A stretch of DNA of 64,000 bases, from positions 27,200,977-27,264,976 of the forward strand of contig CM076259.1 in assembly GCA_038380795.1 (NCBI GenBank), written 5' to 3'. This DNA comes from Pyrocephalus nanus. Its lineage: Eukaryota; Chordata; Aves; Passeriformes; Tyrannidae. Below are positions 1-14,500 of the stretch, piece after piece. Both the position numbers and the translations under genes were made by a program. How positions within the stretch are numbered: position 1 is the first letter of the stretch; the number at the start of each line of letters is the position of its first letter. The notes below the pieces were generated by a model that was given only the letters and a program-made list of their open reading frames with translations, ran no database searches and had not been told where the DNA came from.

Positions 1-3000
1 GGGAGAAGAATTTTTGGCTCAATAAACATAGAGCTCATTATTTGAGCACGTGGTGTATCCAATAAAGTCTAGCTGCAGAGAGGGGATTTGTGTTCCATGG
101 GACAGCCACTAGACAGTGATATAGCCACATCTACCCAACAAAAGTACATCAGCTTCACACCCCTCTAATAGCCCCAGTCTCTTTCTAGCATTTCCTTCAC
201 AGCCTAACAGTTCAAATTTTCTCTGAATCCCTGTAAAAACTCAGCTTGCATGTGTTCCTTTTGAGTACTCATCTTTCAGTCTCAGCAGAGAGGAAGGCTT
301 TAAAAAAGCCTTTTCTCCAGGCTGAAGACATGGAACATTGTAGGGTAGAGGGAGCTAGGGATATGCCTTGCCTGTGGAGCTCAGTTTGTTCAATGGAAAG
401 AAGAGCTCGGCCTTCTGAGTTGTCAGTCTTCAAACTATCAGTCTAGGTTCTTTTGTTAGCAATAAAAGTAGTTTAAGAAGTTGAGGCAGACATAGTCATT
501 CTCCCTGTCACATACTTCTCTGAACTTATATACCAGAACAAAAGCCTGATTTAGGCCTTGTTGGTATAGAAAAAGATTCAATCACCAGTAATCTGGCTCA
601 AATTTGAACTTCAGCTTCTCAGGCAACTGGCTCTGGGCACTTATATCCACACTCATGGTATTAATCATACCTCTGGCAAACACCATCTACATCCTCAGAA
701 AGCTTTGTCAGAATGAACATCAAACTTTCCAGTTATCCCATCTGACTTTGCATCTTGATGTCTAACCTATATAGCTTCTTCCATGACCCTTTCTTCTTCC
801 CCAACTACATGCACACCCTGGATAAGGGACACAGACAAACTGGAAGAGGCTAGCTTACAAGAACATCAAGCCTGTCCTAGTACCAGTCCATCCTCCTGAC
901 CAAGAACAGGTGAATCAAGAGGCTTTTCAAGCCCTTTTGCAACCAGCCCAACTTGAGAGACTTGACTTGAGCGCTGCAACAGAGTTCTGTTTGGGAGCTG
1001 ACCTATCTTTGCCCAGATGATGGGAATAGCTGTCCCTCTGCAAAGTTTCTGCAGGAAAATGCCTCTGTGGGATTAATTTGTCCTTCACGCCTAGACAGGA
1101 CTGCAGTCGGTGAACAAAATGTTCGTATGCGATGAGCAGCCTTCAATACTCTGCCTTACAAGCTGTCATCTGCCTTGCTCACATCAGCACATGACCTCAC
1201 CACACTTTTGTGAGACTCCATCACCTCATGACACCTGCACATTTCCTGCCCTGGCTACTCACTAGGAAATTAACTTGGAATAGAGAAAGTCATCCACAGA
1301 GCCGGTGTGAGGTGGGTGTGCAATGCCATCCACCAGAGCCATTATTCCTGACCAGGAATCACCAGAGACAGAATCAAAAGAATCAGCAGCCAACATAACT
1401 TGTCCAACTGTGCCCTAAAAGACAGTCCATGAGACCCTACTTGCCTTAATTCTGCACAATAAGGTGTGTTATATACATAAATTCTCAGTAGGTCCAACTG
1501 ATTGCCCACCTCTCTCCCAATCTGTTTTTAACTGAGTTACTAATGTGTCTGGGCATCTGACGGTATGCAGTTGAAAACCAGATCAGCCCCGCCATCAAAC
1601 AAAACCCTTGCAAGAGGAAAGTGGCTGTTTCTGAGCATCCTTCTGTTTTTCTGAACTTGTTGTGTGAGACTTTGTTTTGACTTACACACTGAATAGAGCA
1701 AAGACAAAGCCTCAAGAGGAGAATGAATACAGATGAGCAAAAGGTTATTTCATTGATAGCTCACATTTATGAGAGCTGCCCACACTTACAAGGACAAGTG
1801 CAAACACTGAGCCTGCAGTCTCCCCACTGACGCCACAGGTGTCCTTCCATCACAAGGGACCTGCTGCAACTTAACAGACTGGCTTGACAATACAGCCTTT
1901 GATCCTTTGAGATCAAACCCTGGAGGCCACAGTGCAGTCAAGGTGACAATGCTATCATGGAAACCTGAGAAGTCTTTTGCCACCTCAGCTTTTCTCTCCT
2001 TTATCCTTAGGCCTGGTATTTCATCTCAGCCCTTCCAGCTTTCCCTTCTTTAACTGCTCGACTTGAGAGCTGGTTAAGGCCTTATTGGTCCAGACTGTCA
2101 TGGTATTTACAGGAAATATTCCAAAGTGGTTTTAACCTGTAGTTTTAAAGGAACTAAGGGCTGCACATTCTCTGTAGTTCTGTGTATTCCTTTTCTTTTT
2201 GCTCTTACATATGCCTTTGAAGTAAAAGTGATCCTCAGTATTTGTTGGTTTCCTTCTTTCCCAGGCATTGTATCACTAGTTACCAATGCCATTTAGTATT
2301 GCAATAAAGAGGGAATTAAGTAATAAAAATATTTGGATTTACTTGTTATTTTTATGCTGTATTTTAAGTGTTTGTTGTATATGGCAAAGGCAGAGAGAAG
2401 CTGAGATATAAGGACCAGCTTCCAAATCAAGTCACTGCTGAAACTGGTTTGGATCCAGAGTCTCTACTAAAACTGTCAGCTTCATCTGCAAAGAGTGATA
2501 GAGTCAAAACTGCAATCAGCTGTCATTAGCACAGGACTCATAATGCTGGTATTTCCATAGAGTAAGTAGCTTACTCTTTCTTTTTCCTTCCACCTAATTT
2601 GAAGTAAAATGAGGCCATTTGAAACAAAATGAAGGATAACATGGGTTTCAAAAGGACAGCATAGGTAATTCTTCCTCTGGATTGCTCTGTGGCCAGCTGT
2701 TTAGGCTATTTCCTTGCTAAGTGAGAGATGTGGGTTCAAATCTGCTTAGACGTAGGAGGAACTGAGCCTTCTGCATCCTGTCTGGGCTCCCCAAAACACT
2801 TGAATCTGATGACGTGCATTATGGTATGGTCGGCTTGAACTCTGTAGGTGAGAAAGAGGAAGAAAGCCTGTCACGTTGTTCAGGCTTAAATAGAAGGGCC
2901 CTGAATGCCTGTGATTTTACTACCTTGGCTTGCGTCACTAAGCTCTAGAAAGCAGAGCTGTCCAGCAAGATCACAAACTGTCCCTATGAGCTTGTCCTGC

Positions 3001-4700
3001 TGCCTCTCCATTGTCCTATTTTTACTGGTGGAAACAATTTTTTGCTCTGTTGCTACTGTCATGGAGAAAGAAGCCATCATAATGTGATGGAATCACAGAT
3101 AATGTGGAGTTACAATTAATATTGAGAGAAATTAAAAAACAAAACCTTCTGTCACATTGTTTCCTATTTGATACAACCATGCCTCAAGTACTGGGCCACA
3201 AAAAACCTTATGGCATAAATTGCATGGTTGGCTATGTGGGGGTAGTGCAGCAAGGAATACAGCAGTATCTGACTTACAGATTTTGTGGAAGAAGTTTTGG
3301 ATGGTACCACAATCTGACATCTGACCTGGATCATCTGGATCATCATTTTAAAGGTTTTGTTTTCTTTCATCTCTTCTGTCTTTGCCCCATAATTATATGA
3401 TTACTTAAAATAATCAACTTCCCATTCTTCTCAAGTTTCAGCACAACCAGAGAACAGCCTTAAAAAAAAAAAAAGTTTAGTTTTGTTGCTATGCTACAGC
3501 ACAGTCCTGAAGAATCTGACTCCAAATGACTCCAAATACTTGATATACAAAGAAATCTCTACTGTTTCTTCAAACAAAATTTTATTTTGACTTGAGATTT
3601 GAAACATTAATACTTTTGACTGCTGCAAGGAAGTGTTAGCTTTTCTTGGGTCTGTAAATCAAACTTTAATTTAACCTTAGTAGGGAACTCTCTGAATTTG
3701 TAGACCTTATATTTGGAACCATCTCCAATGAAACATGATTAAGAATAAAGGAAGCTATTCTTTCACCTTTGCAATCAGTAATTAATTTTTTTTTAAATCA
3801 GAAAAGTATTTGTGGTCATTTCATTATGATTGTGCAATTATTGTGTAATAAGTAATGTAAGGATGATTATCGGTTTCTTAAATAATTAGTGTACTGCAGA
3901 AGAAGCAGGAAAATAAAAACAATTATTTATCAAAATAAGTTGCACCTTAAAACGTGAAATGCTATTTGAGGACCTAGAGGACTTCAAGTCTATGGGTAGT
4001 TCTGCAATAATACATGGACTAGACGTTTACTAAAGCTCTGTCTCATGGATCTCCTTCAGAATCAAAGGTCTCTGTCACCTCTTCAAGGTGAAAATACAGA
4101 ACATTTTATTATATTCTAAGTGTCACTGTCACCAATACATCACAATTCTAACAACATTTTTGTTGTTATTATTTGGCAAATGAAAACTGTATGTTTAGGA
4201 CAGATCCAGACCTCTTTGATTGGGCTGTAGAATGGCACCAGAGTGTGAGTATAGGGCTACATGCTACTTTTCCTTAAAAAAGCATTTTACAAGGTTAAGA
4301 GTTTTCAGATATAAACTGTATAATGATCCCAAAAGACAGTATTGCTCTCAACCAACGTTGACAGACCTTTGTTTTTGGAAAGCAGTGAAGTAATGTAAGT
4401 GCTAGCAAATAACAATGAAAACATTTCATCCTCTGCATTTTGATTCTTACGATCCAGATAAACTGGTGGGTACAGCAGATCTGGAGCTGTGCATATCCAC
4501 ACAGCCACTCAACTGTACAGAGCAGGATGAGGATTTTCATCTTCAAGAGATACAAGTCTCTGGTGTCTTTACTGCGTGGATTTCAGGTACCAGGGAACAG
4601 CACGTAACAGGTGGTCAGAGTTTCTCGCTGCGAGCTGGAAGAAGACTCCAATCTTGAAAAGAAAACTGAGCGATCAATGCTGTTTTGTTTTGTTTTCCCC
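1..4700. other. Upstream region without recognisable gene
   Basis: No exon of a known protein can be recognised on either strand. All ORFs are under about 100 codons and do not resemble a family I know. The stretch is ordinary AT-leaning sequence with a short poly-A run near 3463. It contains one copy of a 146-bp dispersed sequence at 1670-1815, listed separately. In mammals the gene upstream of CASR is CD86, so a bird CD86 could lie further left, but nothing here shows it. Confidence 0.6.
1670..1815 (-). repeat. Dispersed 146-bp sequence, copy A (inverted partner at 20049-20194)
   Basis: The reverse complement of this stretch aligns without gaps to 20049-20194, with about 13 mismatches in 146 positions (about 91% identity by eye). 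Similarity stops rather sharply at both ends. I do not recognise the family. It has no obvious terminal inverted repeats and no LTR layout. It may be part of a bird transposable element or a local inverted duplication. Confidence 0.75.
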
Positions 4701-4739
4701 CCTGTAGCCTCCTACTGCAGGGTTATGTACCCAGGGTGC

Positions 4740-5238
4740 CCACCTGTCGAGTGCCGCTGCATGGGGAACAACAGGACCGGGCATCAGCGCCCGCAGGGAA
4801 CTCGCTCGCGGGTCAGCGCCCGAAGCCTGGCTGCGGGAAGGCTCATGGAGAGGTATCCGACTTCCCTGCGCCTCCTGGGCGGTACGCGCTATGCCCTGCC
4901 CGGGGCCGCCGCTACCTGCGGGCGCGGCGCGGGGCGGCGCGGAGCGAGGAGCGCCCGGGCGGGTCGCCGTGGTCGCCGCCGCCGCCCGCCCCGCCTTGCG
5001 TGGCCCGTGGGAGCGGGCCCGGGTGCCGGAGGCGGCGGGGAGGGCTGGGACGGGGCCCTGGCCAGGGGTTTCTCTCTCCCCCCACCCCCTCCTCCCCTCG
5101 CCGCCGGTTCCCGTGAGGTGCAAGTGCCGCCGCGGCAGCTGGGGGGCCGGCGGGGGATGCTGCTGCCGCTGCCCTGCCCAGCGCCGGAGTAAGGGCAGGA
5201 GCTGGTGGCGGCAGGAGCAGCCCCGGTGGCGGGACGAG
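4740..5238 (+). other. CASR: Candidate non-coding first exon (CASR 5-prime UTR)
   Basis: A good plus-strand donor context (GACGAG followed by GTGAGC) lies at 5239 inside the CpG island, and a weaker one (GGGCAG followed by GTGGGT) at 5259. If the island drives CASR, a non-coding first exon would end at one of these sites and join the acceptor at 37730. The transcription start cannot be read from sequence, so the left edge is only the island edge. The long ORFs here in several frames reflect stop-poor GC-rich DNA rather than coding. The assignment rests on position and on the human gene structure, not on sequence similarity. Confidence 0.3.
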
Positions 5239-5570
5239 GTGAGCGGGGCGCGGGGCAGGTGGGTGCGCTCGCCCGGGAGTGGGAGCGGGGCCGGGACGGG
5301 CAGCGCTCCCGCCGGGACCAGCCCGCCCGCTGGGGACTGGGGGCGCACGGGACAGGGATGGGGCGCAGCCTGCGGGGTTCGGACGGGCGGCGAGGCGGGA
5401 AGCGCTGCGGAGCGCCGGGGTCTGGCTTTGGGGGTCCCAAAACCTGGAGAAGCAGAGCCCCCGGCGGGGCGGAGTGGGGAGCTAGCCGAGGGCGACGGGG
5501 AGCCGAGGGCATATTAGGCTGAGCCCGGCCGGCCATGCCAGACGCAGACGTAATTCCACGGAGGGACCCC
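4740..5570. promoter_or_regulatory. CpG island, probable promoter
   Basis: An island of very high G+C content, dense in CpG, stands out sharply from AT-leaning flanks. It holds several GC-box-like (Sp1-type) motifs, for example around 4984-4996 and 5463-5472. There is no convincing TATA box. Such islands mark promoters in vertebrates. The nearest downstream gene on the plus strand is CASR, whose coding begins about 32 kb away. Human CASR also starts from non-coding first exons far upstream of its first coding exon, one of them with a GC-rich promoter, so this island is a reasonable candidate for the CASR promoter. A divergent transcript on the minus strand is equally possible, and nothing in the sequence fixes the direction. 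Confidence 0.7.
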
Positions 5571-8500
5571 TCCGCCTCCCCTCCCCAAATCTGGGGCAGG
5601 GTGGTTTCTGATACATGGAGGATTAGGCAAAAGAAGAAATTTCCGTAGAGGTCTGAGGTGTTTTCTCTGGCTGAAGTTACCTAGAAATAATATTGAGGGA
5701 AAGAACAATAATTCATAACAAAACTTTAAAGAGCAACAGGTTGTTTTACTGAAATCACACGCTCTGGGAAAAAAAATCGCCTCAGTGATCCTGATAAAAA
5801 ACGACTAGTAGCACTATCTTGCAAACTGATTTATAACACAATTAGGAGGTTTGGAAACTCCCAGCACTACTCAAAACAAATCTCACCATATGTCTGAAGA
5901 TAGTTTCTAAAAACTAATGAAGCTGTCCTTAAAATCTTCATTTTTACTTACGTGGATACAGGATATGATACTTAAAATAATTTTTATATGTTTGTTCGAA
6001 GTGTTTCCTTTTTACTGATTTTTTTTCCTACTTGAAACAGGTGTTCCATTTTGCAAAGCCCTCCTGCTCACTGTCAGACTCTGTCCAAATATCATCTCTG
6101 TGTGCCTTTCTGTGCAGCCCTGGTGCAAACTAGAATTAACGTTGTTGGACATCTTGGGCTGTATTCAGAGGAGCAGGGGAGGAAGATAGTAAAGGCTAGT
6201 AGCCCTCCATCTCCCAGCCGTGACTAGTGTATTGATTCTGTTTGATCATGTATCGTGGGGAATAAAGCTTTGCAGGCTTTTCCTGATTTCCCCTTTTGAG
6301 TAGCGTCTCTATTCACTGTCGGGACTTTTTTGCCTCCTACTCGAGTTTCACCATCTGGTGTAAATGCAGATGGGATGTGATGGGAGGGACAAGGTCAGGG
6401 GAGTATTAGTGAGACGTTGCTTAGGCTATTTCCCAGGCAGTGTAGTGCCCCTGAAAGTATTTATGCTAATTGTGGAAATTAGAGCCCTTAACTCCTGATC
6501 TGGATTCAGTCCGGGGCTGGGCAACTGTGGACTCTTTTCACTTGTCCTATGCTTCTCACTTCACCACGCTGCAGAACTAAGCTCTCCTTTCAGTGCAAGT
6601 TCCAGCCCTAGGAACATAATCCATTTCTGTTCCCTGTACATTATCTGGGGTCTGGCCATTGATCCCTGTGTTGTGAACTCCAAATCTATACCTCTCTTCT
6701 AGTTGTGAGAGTGGAAAAATTAGTAGGATTTTTATTAGGAATAAGTTTACTGAGCAGTGGTGAAGGGATCTGATGGCAGTTCAGACGAAATACTGTTTGA
6801 AAATCTAGTTTACATTTAATTGATGTAAACGAAGCTGTTGAAAAGTTTTTCGTTTTAAAGTAGATTGATTATGGCAGTTTAGTGCTGAAAAAGCATACAG
6901 AGCACCCCAAAGCAATTTCTTTCATTCTAGACAGGGTAAGGATGATGTTTGGAGTCAACTATAAAATTAATAGGGTTATCCCAACTCTGTATCCAAGTGT
7001 GTGCCAAATCTCATCACTATATTTGACACCAGACTGTCCGACCTTTAAACTCTCAGAAAGGCTAATGATGGACTGGTTTGCACGCAGGTAAAACTGACAT
7101 AATTCTCAAAGTAGCAATAGAGCGATATTGACAGTTGTACAGTTACCTCCTCTGTGCTAAATTTAATGGCTCAATGAAAGATTTCAGATCCCAGATTTGT
7201 CAGTCTGACACCCTTTCCATCATTCACAAACCTCAATGTTTTCTTGATATTTGGTAATCTTGTTAGAATTAACTTCTGAAATATGAGCAAAAATGTCAAG
7301 TGAGACAGAGGGACCTTTTCAGTTCACTCGCATTCCATATGCATGTTGGTTGCAAATTGTTGCATCTATTATTGGTTGCAAACAACCTCTTCTGCATAAG
7401 CTGATAGGCTTTCTCAGTCACTTATTAACTGCAAGAGTGCAGAATGCTTTACCTGCACTAATTTGCGCCAATGATTTTGAGAACGTTGACACACAAGTAG
7501 ATTGTGGGAGGGCATTGACAGAGAGGTGGTAGCTTTAGTATCAGAATCTTCTCTGCTGATGTTTCAAGGCTAATTCTCTATAAGTATTTTTTTTTTTCAT
7601 CTGACAAAGGACAGATAAGCTGCTCAGATCAGAAAATATGAGAGACTGTAATCTCTTCATGCATACACAAAATAATAATGAAGGCAACAGGATCTAGTGA
7701 CTTAACTGTAAAGATGATTCCAGAACTTGTTCTGGGCTGGGAAACTGACCTCAAGCAAACCATTTCCTTACATTTTTCCAGTTTCAAAAGTGACAAAAAT
7801 AACCATATCTCACGGGGTCTTGTTAGAAATATCTTGGTTAGAAACAGGGCACACTGAAGCACACTGTAATTTCCACACAAAATGCTTTGTATTGTTTTAT
7901 GGTATGTTTGTCATATGGGAACAGGTGAAGCAGGGGTTCAAAAGTTTCTGATCCTTTTTCCCACCACATTCAGAAAGGTTCAACAGATTGTTGTGCACAG
8001 GGTCAGTCGGCCACTATTCAGTTTTGCAGCCTTCAGATGGTCCTTATAACTAGATCCTGTGCTCTACTGATCTAAATCCATTTTGGAGCTGGAGAGAAAA
8101 CTTCATGCTACTGTACTTGATAATTTTTATTTATTAATAATTAGTTTGGGGCACTTTAGTCTGGCATATTAACCTGCCTCTGCCTGCAGTGCCTGGCACT
8201 GGGACAGAGACGGTTTGGTGCTTAATACTTTGGCAGACAAGGCACTGAACACCTGGCTGAGTGTTTGATGGGGGTAAGGTAGTTAGTAAGTGCCTGGGTT
8301 CTGATTTTTGCATCTTGAAAAACACAGGTGAGGAAGGGGTGACCATAGTAAACAGAGCTGTGACATTGCAGATATAGATAACACCATATTCTCTTGAGCA
8401 GAAAGTGAGGGCTGTTGTGCTGTGCCCTCCGTTTGGAGACACATTTGATCCTGTGCTCCTCTGGACTTGTCAGAGTGCAAGTACTCGTGGTTAATGGTGG

Positions 8501-11500
8501 CACTGTGCATGCTAACAGTTCCAACACTGCACAGAGAGCTGGAATCTGCAATGACACAAACAAAGGGAAGAAAAGACAGAGGAAAGAAAGAAGAATGGGG
8601 ATGAAAAAAAGAGAGAGGAGTCAAGGGTGGCAATAATGCTAACAAAGGGAACGTTTTTCAGTAAGCACTTCTGAATGTGATGTAAAAAATAACAACTGAA
8701 AGTTTTATCTTACTACACAGAGCCCAAATTATTCCTTTGATCTCTGTACAAGCTTCCTTTTGGCATCTGTGGGAGATCACTGGAGAGAGGGGAGTGCGTA
8801 GTCTTGAATTTATGATGCAGCATGTAGACAGTCATGGAATTCAGTCCTCTCAAAAAATGGTTACACAGCGTGAGCCAAGAAGTACACTTATGGTCCTGAA
8901 ATAAATTATAAATGCTGTCAACATAAAGACATCTCACAACCAAACCGGTGGGTAAGTTATCTGAATTGGCATCTATTTTAAAAAAATTAACGTGACAATC
9001 ATGCTACTGTCTTCAGGAATTCCTTGATGGACTTTTTTCTTTCTGTAATAGTTTGCACAAATATACTATTTTTGAGACTTCTAATATATTCAGAATCTAA
9101 AACCAGTTATTTCAGCTTAATAAATTAGGAACATTCTAATGACTAACAATAAATTCTCAACAACCTAAATTATGAGATCAGTTCAGTAAATTTTCCTAAT
9201 TAAATTTGTTGCTTGAAATTAGCAATATGGGAGCTTTAAAAGATAGATAACAGATTCACCAATTTGTCTGAGCAAACCAAATACACAAGAAGTCACTGAA
9301 CTGAAGACAGTTGATTTCAGGATTTTTTTCCAGATATTTAACACAAATAATCAACATGTAGGTCTATTCATCTACAGAAAGCTCACTTTTATTTGAAAAA
9401 ATTTGACCTTTGATACTTCTTTTTGCCTATTGTGCTGCTACTATACAGGGACTCTTGATATCTTGAATTTAAAAAAAAAAAAAAAAGGGAAACTAGGAGT
9501 TTGGAGTTTCTTTACATACATCTTATGAGAAGAAGAACATTCAAGAGCAACCCAAAGTAAAATTTAATGTTGAAGTGTCATTATAAATCATACCTGCTGT
9601 AAGCAGCTTTGCCTTCAGTCAGCAAGTCCTTCTAGCTCCCAACATATCTCAGAGCAGTCTGCTGGATTCTGCAAGCAGTGGGGCTACTGACTTGTTACTT
9701 GTTTCCACTTAGGAGGCCATGCCATAGACCAGTATAGTGGTCTACAGTATGCTCTGCAAACACAAAAGAGAGCTGGTTCCTGCCACAGAGTGCTGAAGTT
9801 GTCTCAGGCTGATTAGGTTAAGGAGATGAAAGACTGTTTGTCTTTTAATTTCATGTCATCATCTCAAGGCAGAGTTTAACAGATGAAGTCCTTTCCTCGA
9901 AGAAATACTATCTAACCCGTATTTTCTGCTTTCTGTCCTCTGTGCTTTCTTTTTACCTTGTAACCTTAATCTTCTTGAAAAGAGGAACACATCTCCCATT
10001 CCTGTTTTTCTACACTCCGGCTCACCCATTGCCAGGCACCAGTAATTAAGCATTTGCTTGTGAGGTTTATTTGTTTGAGAACTGCCTGTGTAAAGCAACA
10101 TCACTGAAGACAAACTGTCGAATGAATGTAATGCCATGGGGGGATTTCCTCTAACCCCATTACTCCTGGCTCCTCTAGTACCAGCTGGAAACATCAGGGA
10201 TGGGAGCAGACTGTTTCAGTGAAGGTGCAACAGATCTGTGTCTCTTATGCTGGCTGTTAGTGTCAAAGCATTCACCAAACTCAGGAGCTCTGTAGAAGCG
10301 TCCACTCATGGCTGTGTTCACATGGTCCATTGCACAAAACTCCATAGAGGCAAGGAAAAAGGAAAGCTGAGGTCTGATGGTGATAGGGTTTCATCAGTGA
10401 ATTTACAGATTAGGGACTGAGGAATCAGACAATTTTGTTTTCACCCTTGCATCTTTCCAGGAAGATTCAGGTACCTTTAAAGTTCTCAGGTAGGCAGAGT
10501 ACAACAGCTAACCTTGCAGCTGCTTCACCCCAGACAGCAAGGATCTTTTGCAGGTCCTGTGTCACATCTGCCAGACTGATGCAGTTACCTCTGATATTCT
10601 AGAGAGTAACTGTGTAGGCAGTTTAAATGTCTAGACTTGTGCCTCAGTAGTTGCTGCTCGTGGCAGGGATTGCCTCTTTATTCCCATCTGCTTCCACCTT
10701 TCACCTCATTGCTGTCTTTGCTGCACACAATGAGCATTCTGCTCAGTTCTTTGGCACTGCTTGAAACCCTGTTGTGGAAAGCCCTATGGCAGCTGTTTTC
10801 AAGATGACAAATTTAGTTGCATGTGTTTTTAAATGCTTTGAACATATCTTAATTGGTACTCATTAGGGCTTTCTGACTAACCCTGAGCAAGCCAGCAGTA
10901 CAAGCCCCACAAGAGCAATCCAGTTTTCATCTCTCTCTGTTTATATTGTAGAACATGTTTTACATTTAGCCTTTGAGGAGAAATTTAACTAAGCTGTACC
11001 CACTATACACCAGTGCTGGAGCTGTTCAGGTGCCATTCTTCTTATAAGAGGGGTTTGTGTTTTGAACTGTGGAGGTAGTTCTTTAGAGGAACTTTGTGTT
11101 GGAAAGACAACAATCTGCTCAAAGGACAATTAATCTATGCTGTATGTAAGTCCCACTGATATTTTACGCCTTCTGCTTAGCCATCTATTTTGCAAGACTG
11201 TCATATTCTTGCACAAATTATAAAATGTCATACTCTGCTGATGAATTTCCTCCATTCAGTGGCCTTCAGTCTAGGGAAAATGCACAGATTTATAAACCAA
11301 GCTGTAATACTAAATCTTCTGCTGCCTGTTTTTATTGTTTCAGGGAACCTGCCTACAGTCCTTATCTTACCTTAGGGAGGCAACTGTAATTCTCCTGTTT
11401 TGTGTGTTGGAGATTGAAGGGGCTGGATCCAGTTAGTGAATGACAAACTCCGTATAAAAGTCTGGTTTCTAAACAACAGAAATAGGTTCCACTTGTTGTG

Positions 11501-14500
11501 CCACAATGTCTTTTAAGTACATTACTCTGTATGATACTCTTGTCTAAAGCCTTGTAATGAGGTTACAAACATTAATATAACCAGTGATGTGTGAATGTAT
11601 ATATGAATGTGCAAGCCTGAATTCTTCATGTGATTTAGACTTCTGTCTTTAACAAACATATTGGTAACATATTTTGCTTCTTTTACTTCCTGAGCTAATC
11701 TTGGGTTGAGTAATTTCAGCAGCTAGCTAGAGAAAAATGATTGCTGCTTCCGTTTCTCAGGAAGCAGGGTTTGCATGGTTAATGGTCTCTGATGTGTCAT
11801 GTCCATTTGCATGGACATTTTCATACCTAAGCCTTTGAAAACATGGGTCAATCAGAAAGCTCTGTTTAAGCTTCAAAAGAGGCCTTTACCCTCTCTCCTC
11901 TACAGCTAGATCAGATCATGTACTTCCAAAGCTCTGCCTGGGAGCTTTCGGTAGAGAGATTTGAGCAGTGTGCTTCTATGAAGTGGTGCAGGAGGCAGTG
12001 TCAGTGTGCTGACTTGCAGAGATGAGATCTCAACCCTCCAGGCTTAGGTAGCAGCTGGATGACACTTCTAGGGGTGGAAAAATCTCTGTGCCTACAGAGG
12101 ATGATGAATATCTCAAGAACTTTTGAGGACCTGAGCTTTAGTTCCTCAGTGTTAATAACTGCAATCCCTTCCTCTTCTGGAACTTCTGCAACATTTGCTG
12201 TATTTGTTTTACTCTACTTAAGCACTGATGTTTTGGTTCACAGCCATGAAAGGCAGAAGTGTTTAGTTTAAATTGAAAACTGGGGCTCAAATTAAACTAC
12301 ATTGTACCCAATCACCAAGGTCAGAGGTATGTTCTTGCTCTGACCATGGATGCATCAGTAACTCTGTGGCTGCAATCTGACACAGGCAGGATCTATCACC
12401 ATGTACTGGAAACAGTCAGAATGAAGCAGATTAAGTTTTTGGTCGCTGTTTTGCTGTCTGTTTTCAGTTGGGACACTGAAGTATTTTGTGAAGGACAGCA
12501 AAAATTGAACACAAGGCACTCTTAATGGGAAGAAGCTCAGTACAGCCAGAAATACCTGTATTCTGGTCGTTGTCATAGGGGAACAATATGGAGAGAAGTG
12601 CAGTGTTTCTCCATGTTGTTGGACTTCCTGTATGCAGTGATAGAGTTGAAGGTATTTGGGTAGGGGCCTGATCTAGCCATTTTTTGCTACTTGTCAAACT
12701 GGATTTACTTTAGCTGAGGTAGGACATGCCTGATGTTATATCATCAACACCATAGCTGGCAGCACAGTGCAATGAGAGATGCTGCAGTGTTAGCGCTGAA
12801 ACCAGCAGTGGTGAGAGGGCCTGGAGCAGATGTGGAGAACTGGCAAGATGCAGTGGTGGGGTGGGAGTTGAGACAGACACAGAGCTGGCTCTATCTGCAT
12901 TCTCACAGACCCACCTAAGAGAAATGGGAGAAGAACATCCTTCCTTGCAAAGCTGTTGGAGTGAAAGGGGTCAATGAGGTGAAACAAGGGACTGTGAAGC
13001 TGAGTGCTCCCCATTCGTTGTTTGTGTGAGGATGAGACACTTTTCCTATATAATGTCTGGTTTCTTTCTCCCCAGATAACTTATTCCCTGTGTTGTACAT
13101 CACCATGTTATTTGTAGAAACATATTTACTGTCTGTTAATGATATTGCAGCATAGCACCTGATTTCCATAATTCTGTGTAGGGACTATTGTTGGTTATAG
13201 CTGCGTATGATATTCTTAAGAACCTTTAGGTTGATGACAGTGCCTGGCAAATTACACTGAAGATCCCAATGAAATCCTGCAAGAAGAGAAAGGTTATTAC
13301 TCAGGAACAGATTATTTTGATGCCACTGTATCGAAATAATGTAAACGACTTACTCTGAAATTACTTATTTTTCCTAAAAGTTTTATAGTTTTGCCAAAAT
13401 ATCTTTCCTATAAGCAATGCCATGATATTGTTAGTGTTCACAGTTTTTAAAGTGAAATCTTGCTCTGGGAGGGGATTTGTAGTAGCCTCATTTCCTTATT
13501 CTATATGTCTGTTGTGATATTTATCAAGGTGATAGTTGCAGTTACTAAAGCAAATCTTGGTGCTGTAGTTTCTGTTAACATTGCGAAGCCAGCAGAGTTG
13601 ACACAACAATTTGTACCCTTCCTCTTCAAGTCCCTTGCCCAAAGAATTACTGACATGTAACAGAGAACTGTTGACAGTTGTGCCAACAACTTGGCTGGCA
13701 CAGAAGAGCATAGGTGACACTGAGAGAGAGCGCAGTTTGTTCTAACAATCTGCTGTTGCTGTTAGCAATTTGCAAACTGGCAGGTAAGTTTGGAGGGATA
13801 TCCATTAAAAACAATAACATCTTGTCTATTATAAGGAATATACTTGCACGCAACACATGTGGAGTATTAAGATTTTGTTTTTGTAGGCAGTGTTTGAAAC
13901 AGACCTACATTATATGGCTTTGTTTGAAAGCTCTGCTTGCAGTAAATCAGAACATATTGAAATAGCTGTCTCAGAAATAAGAAAGGTTGGCTTGATAGAG
14001 CCAGGATTTGAACATACAATTCCAGACAGTAAAAAAAGTTGACAACACCTTGGCATAAAGATACTGTCTTTCATCCAAAGATCTGAAAGAGCTTTTAAAA
14101 ATGTCTAATTACAGCATAACAGATTCCCATTTTGTATCAAGTATTGTCAAAGTAGAAAAAATACACAATTATAATTTTCAGTTTCAGATTTCTTTTGTTG
14201 GGTACTTACGTTCATATTCATGTCATTGATCTAAATATAGGTTTAGATGGCAACTTGCATTCCAGTTTGAAAAATTATCTGATTTTCAGGCCCAGAGATT
14301 GAACGGAGGAGTTTTTGATGAGCATATGAAACATGTAAAAGCCTAAATATTTTGTTTCTCATTGGGATTTATTAATTTAAGTTTCTTCATTTCTTTTGCT
14401 AATTTGTCTATGGCTTTAGCCAGTAATTGCCAGTTAACGTCTTTCTGTGATGGTTACACTAATATTACGCAACCAGCTTCAGAATCAAAGCAACAATAAA

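Noticed and set aside
3104..3400. 98-codon plus-strand frame as a possible exon
   Set aside because: No family resemblance, no convincing splice sites at both ends, and overlapping minus-strand frames of similar size.
4611..5536. Several 100-220-codon ORFs in all frames
   Set aside because: They lie in the CpG island, where stop codons are rare. Proline/arginine/glycine/alanine-rich frames overlap on both strands and show no domain.
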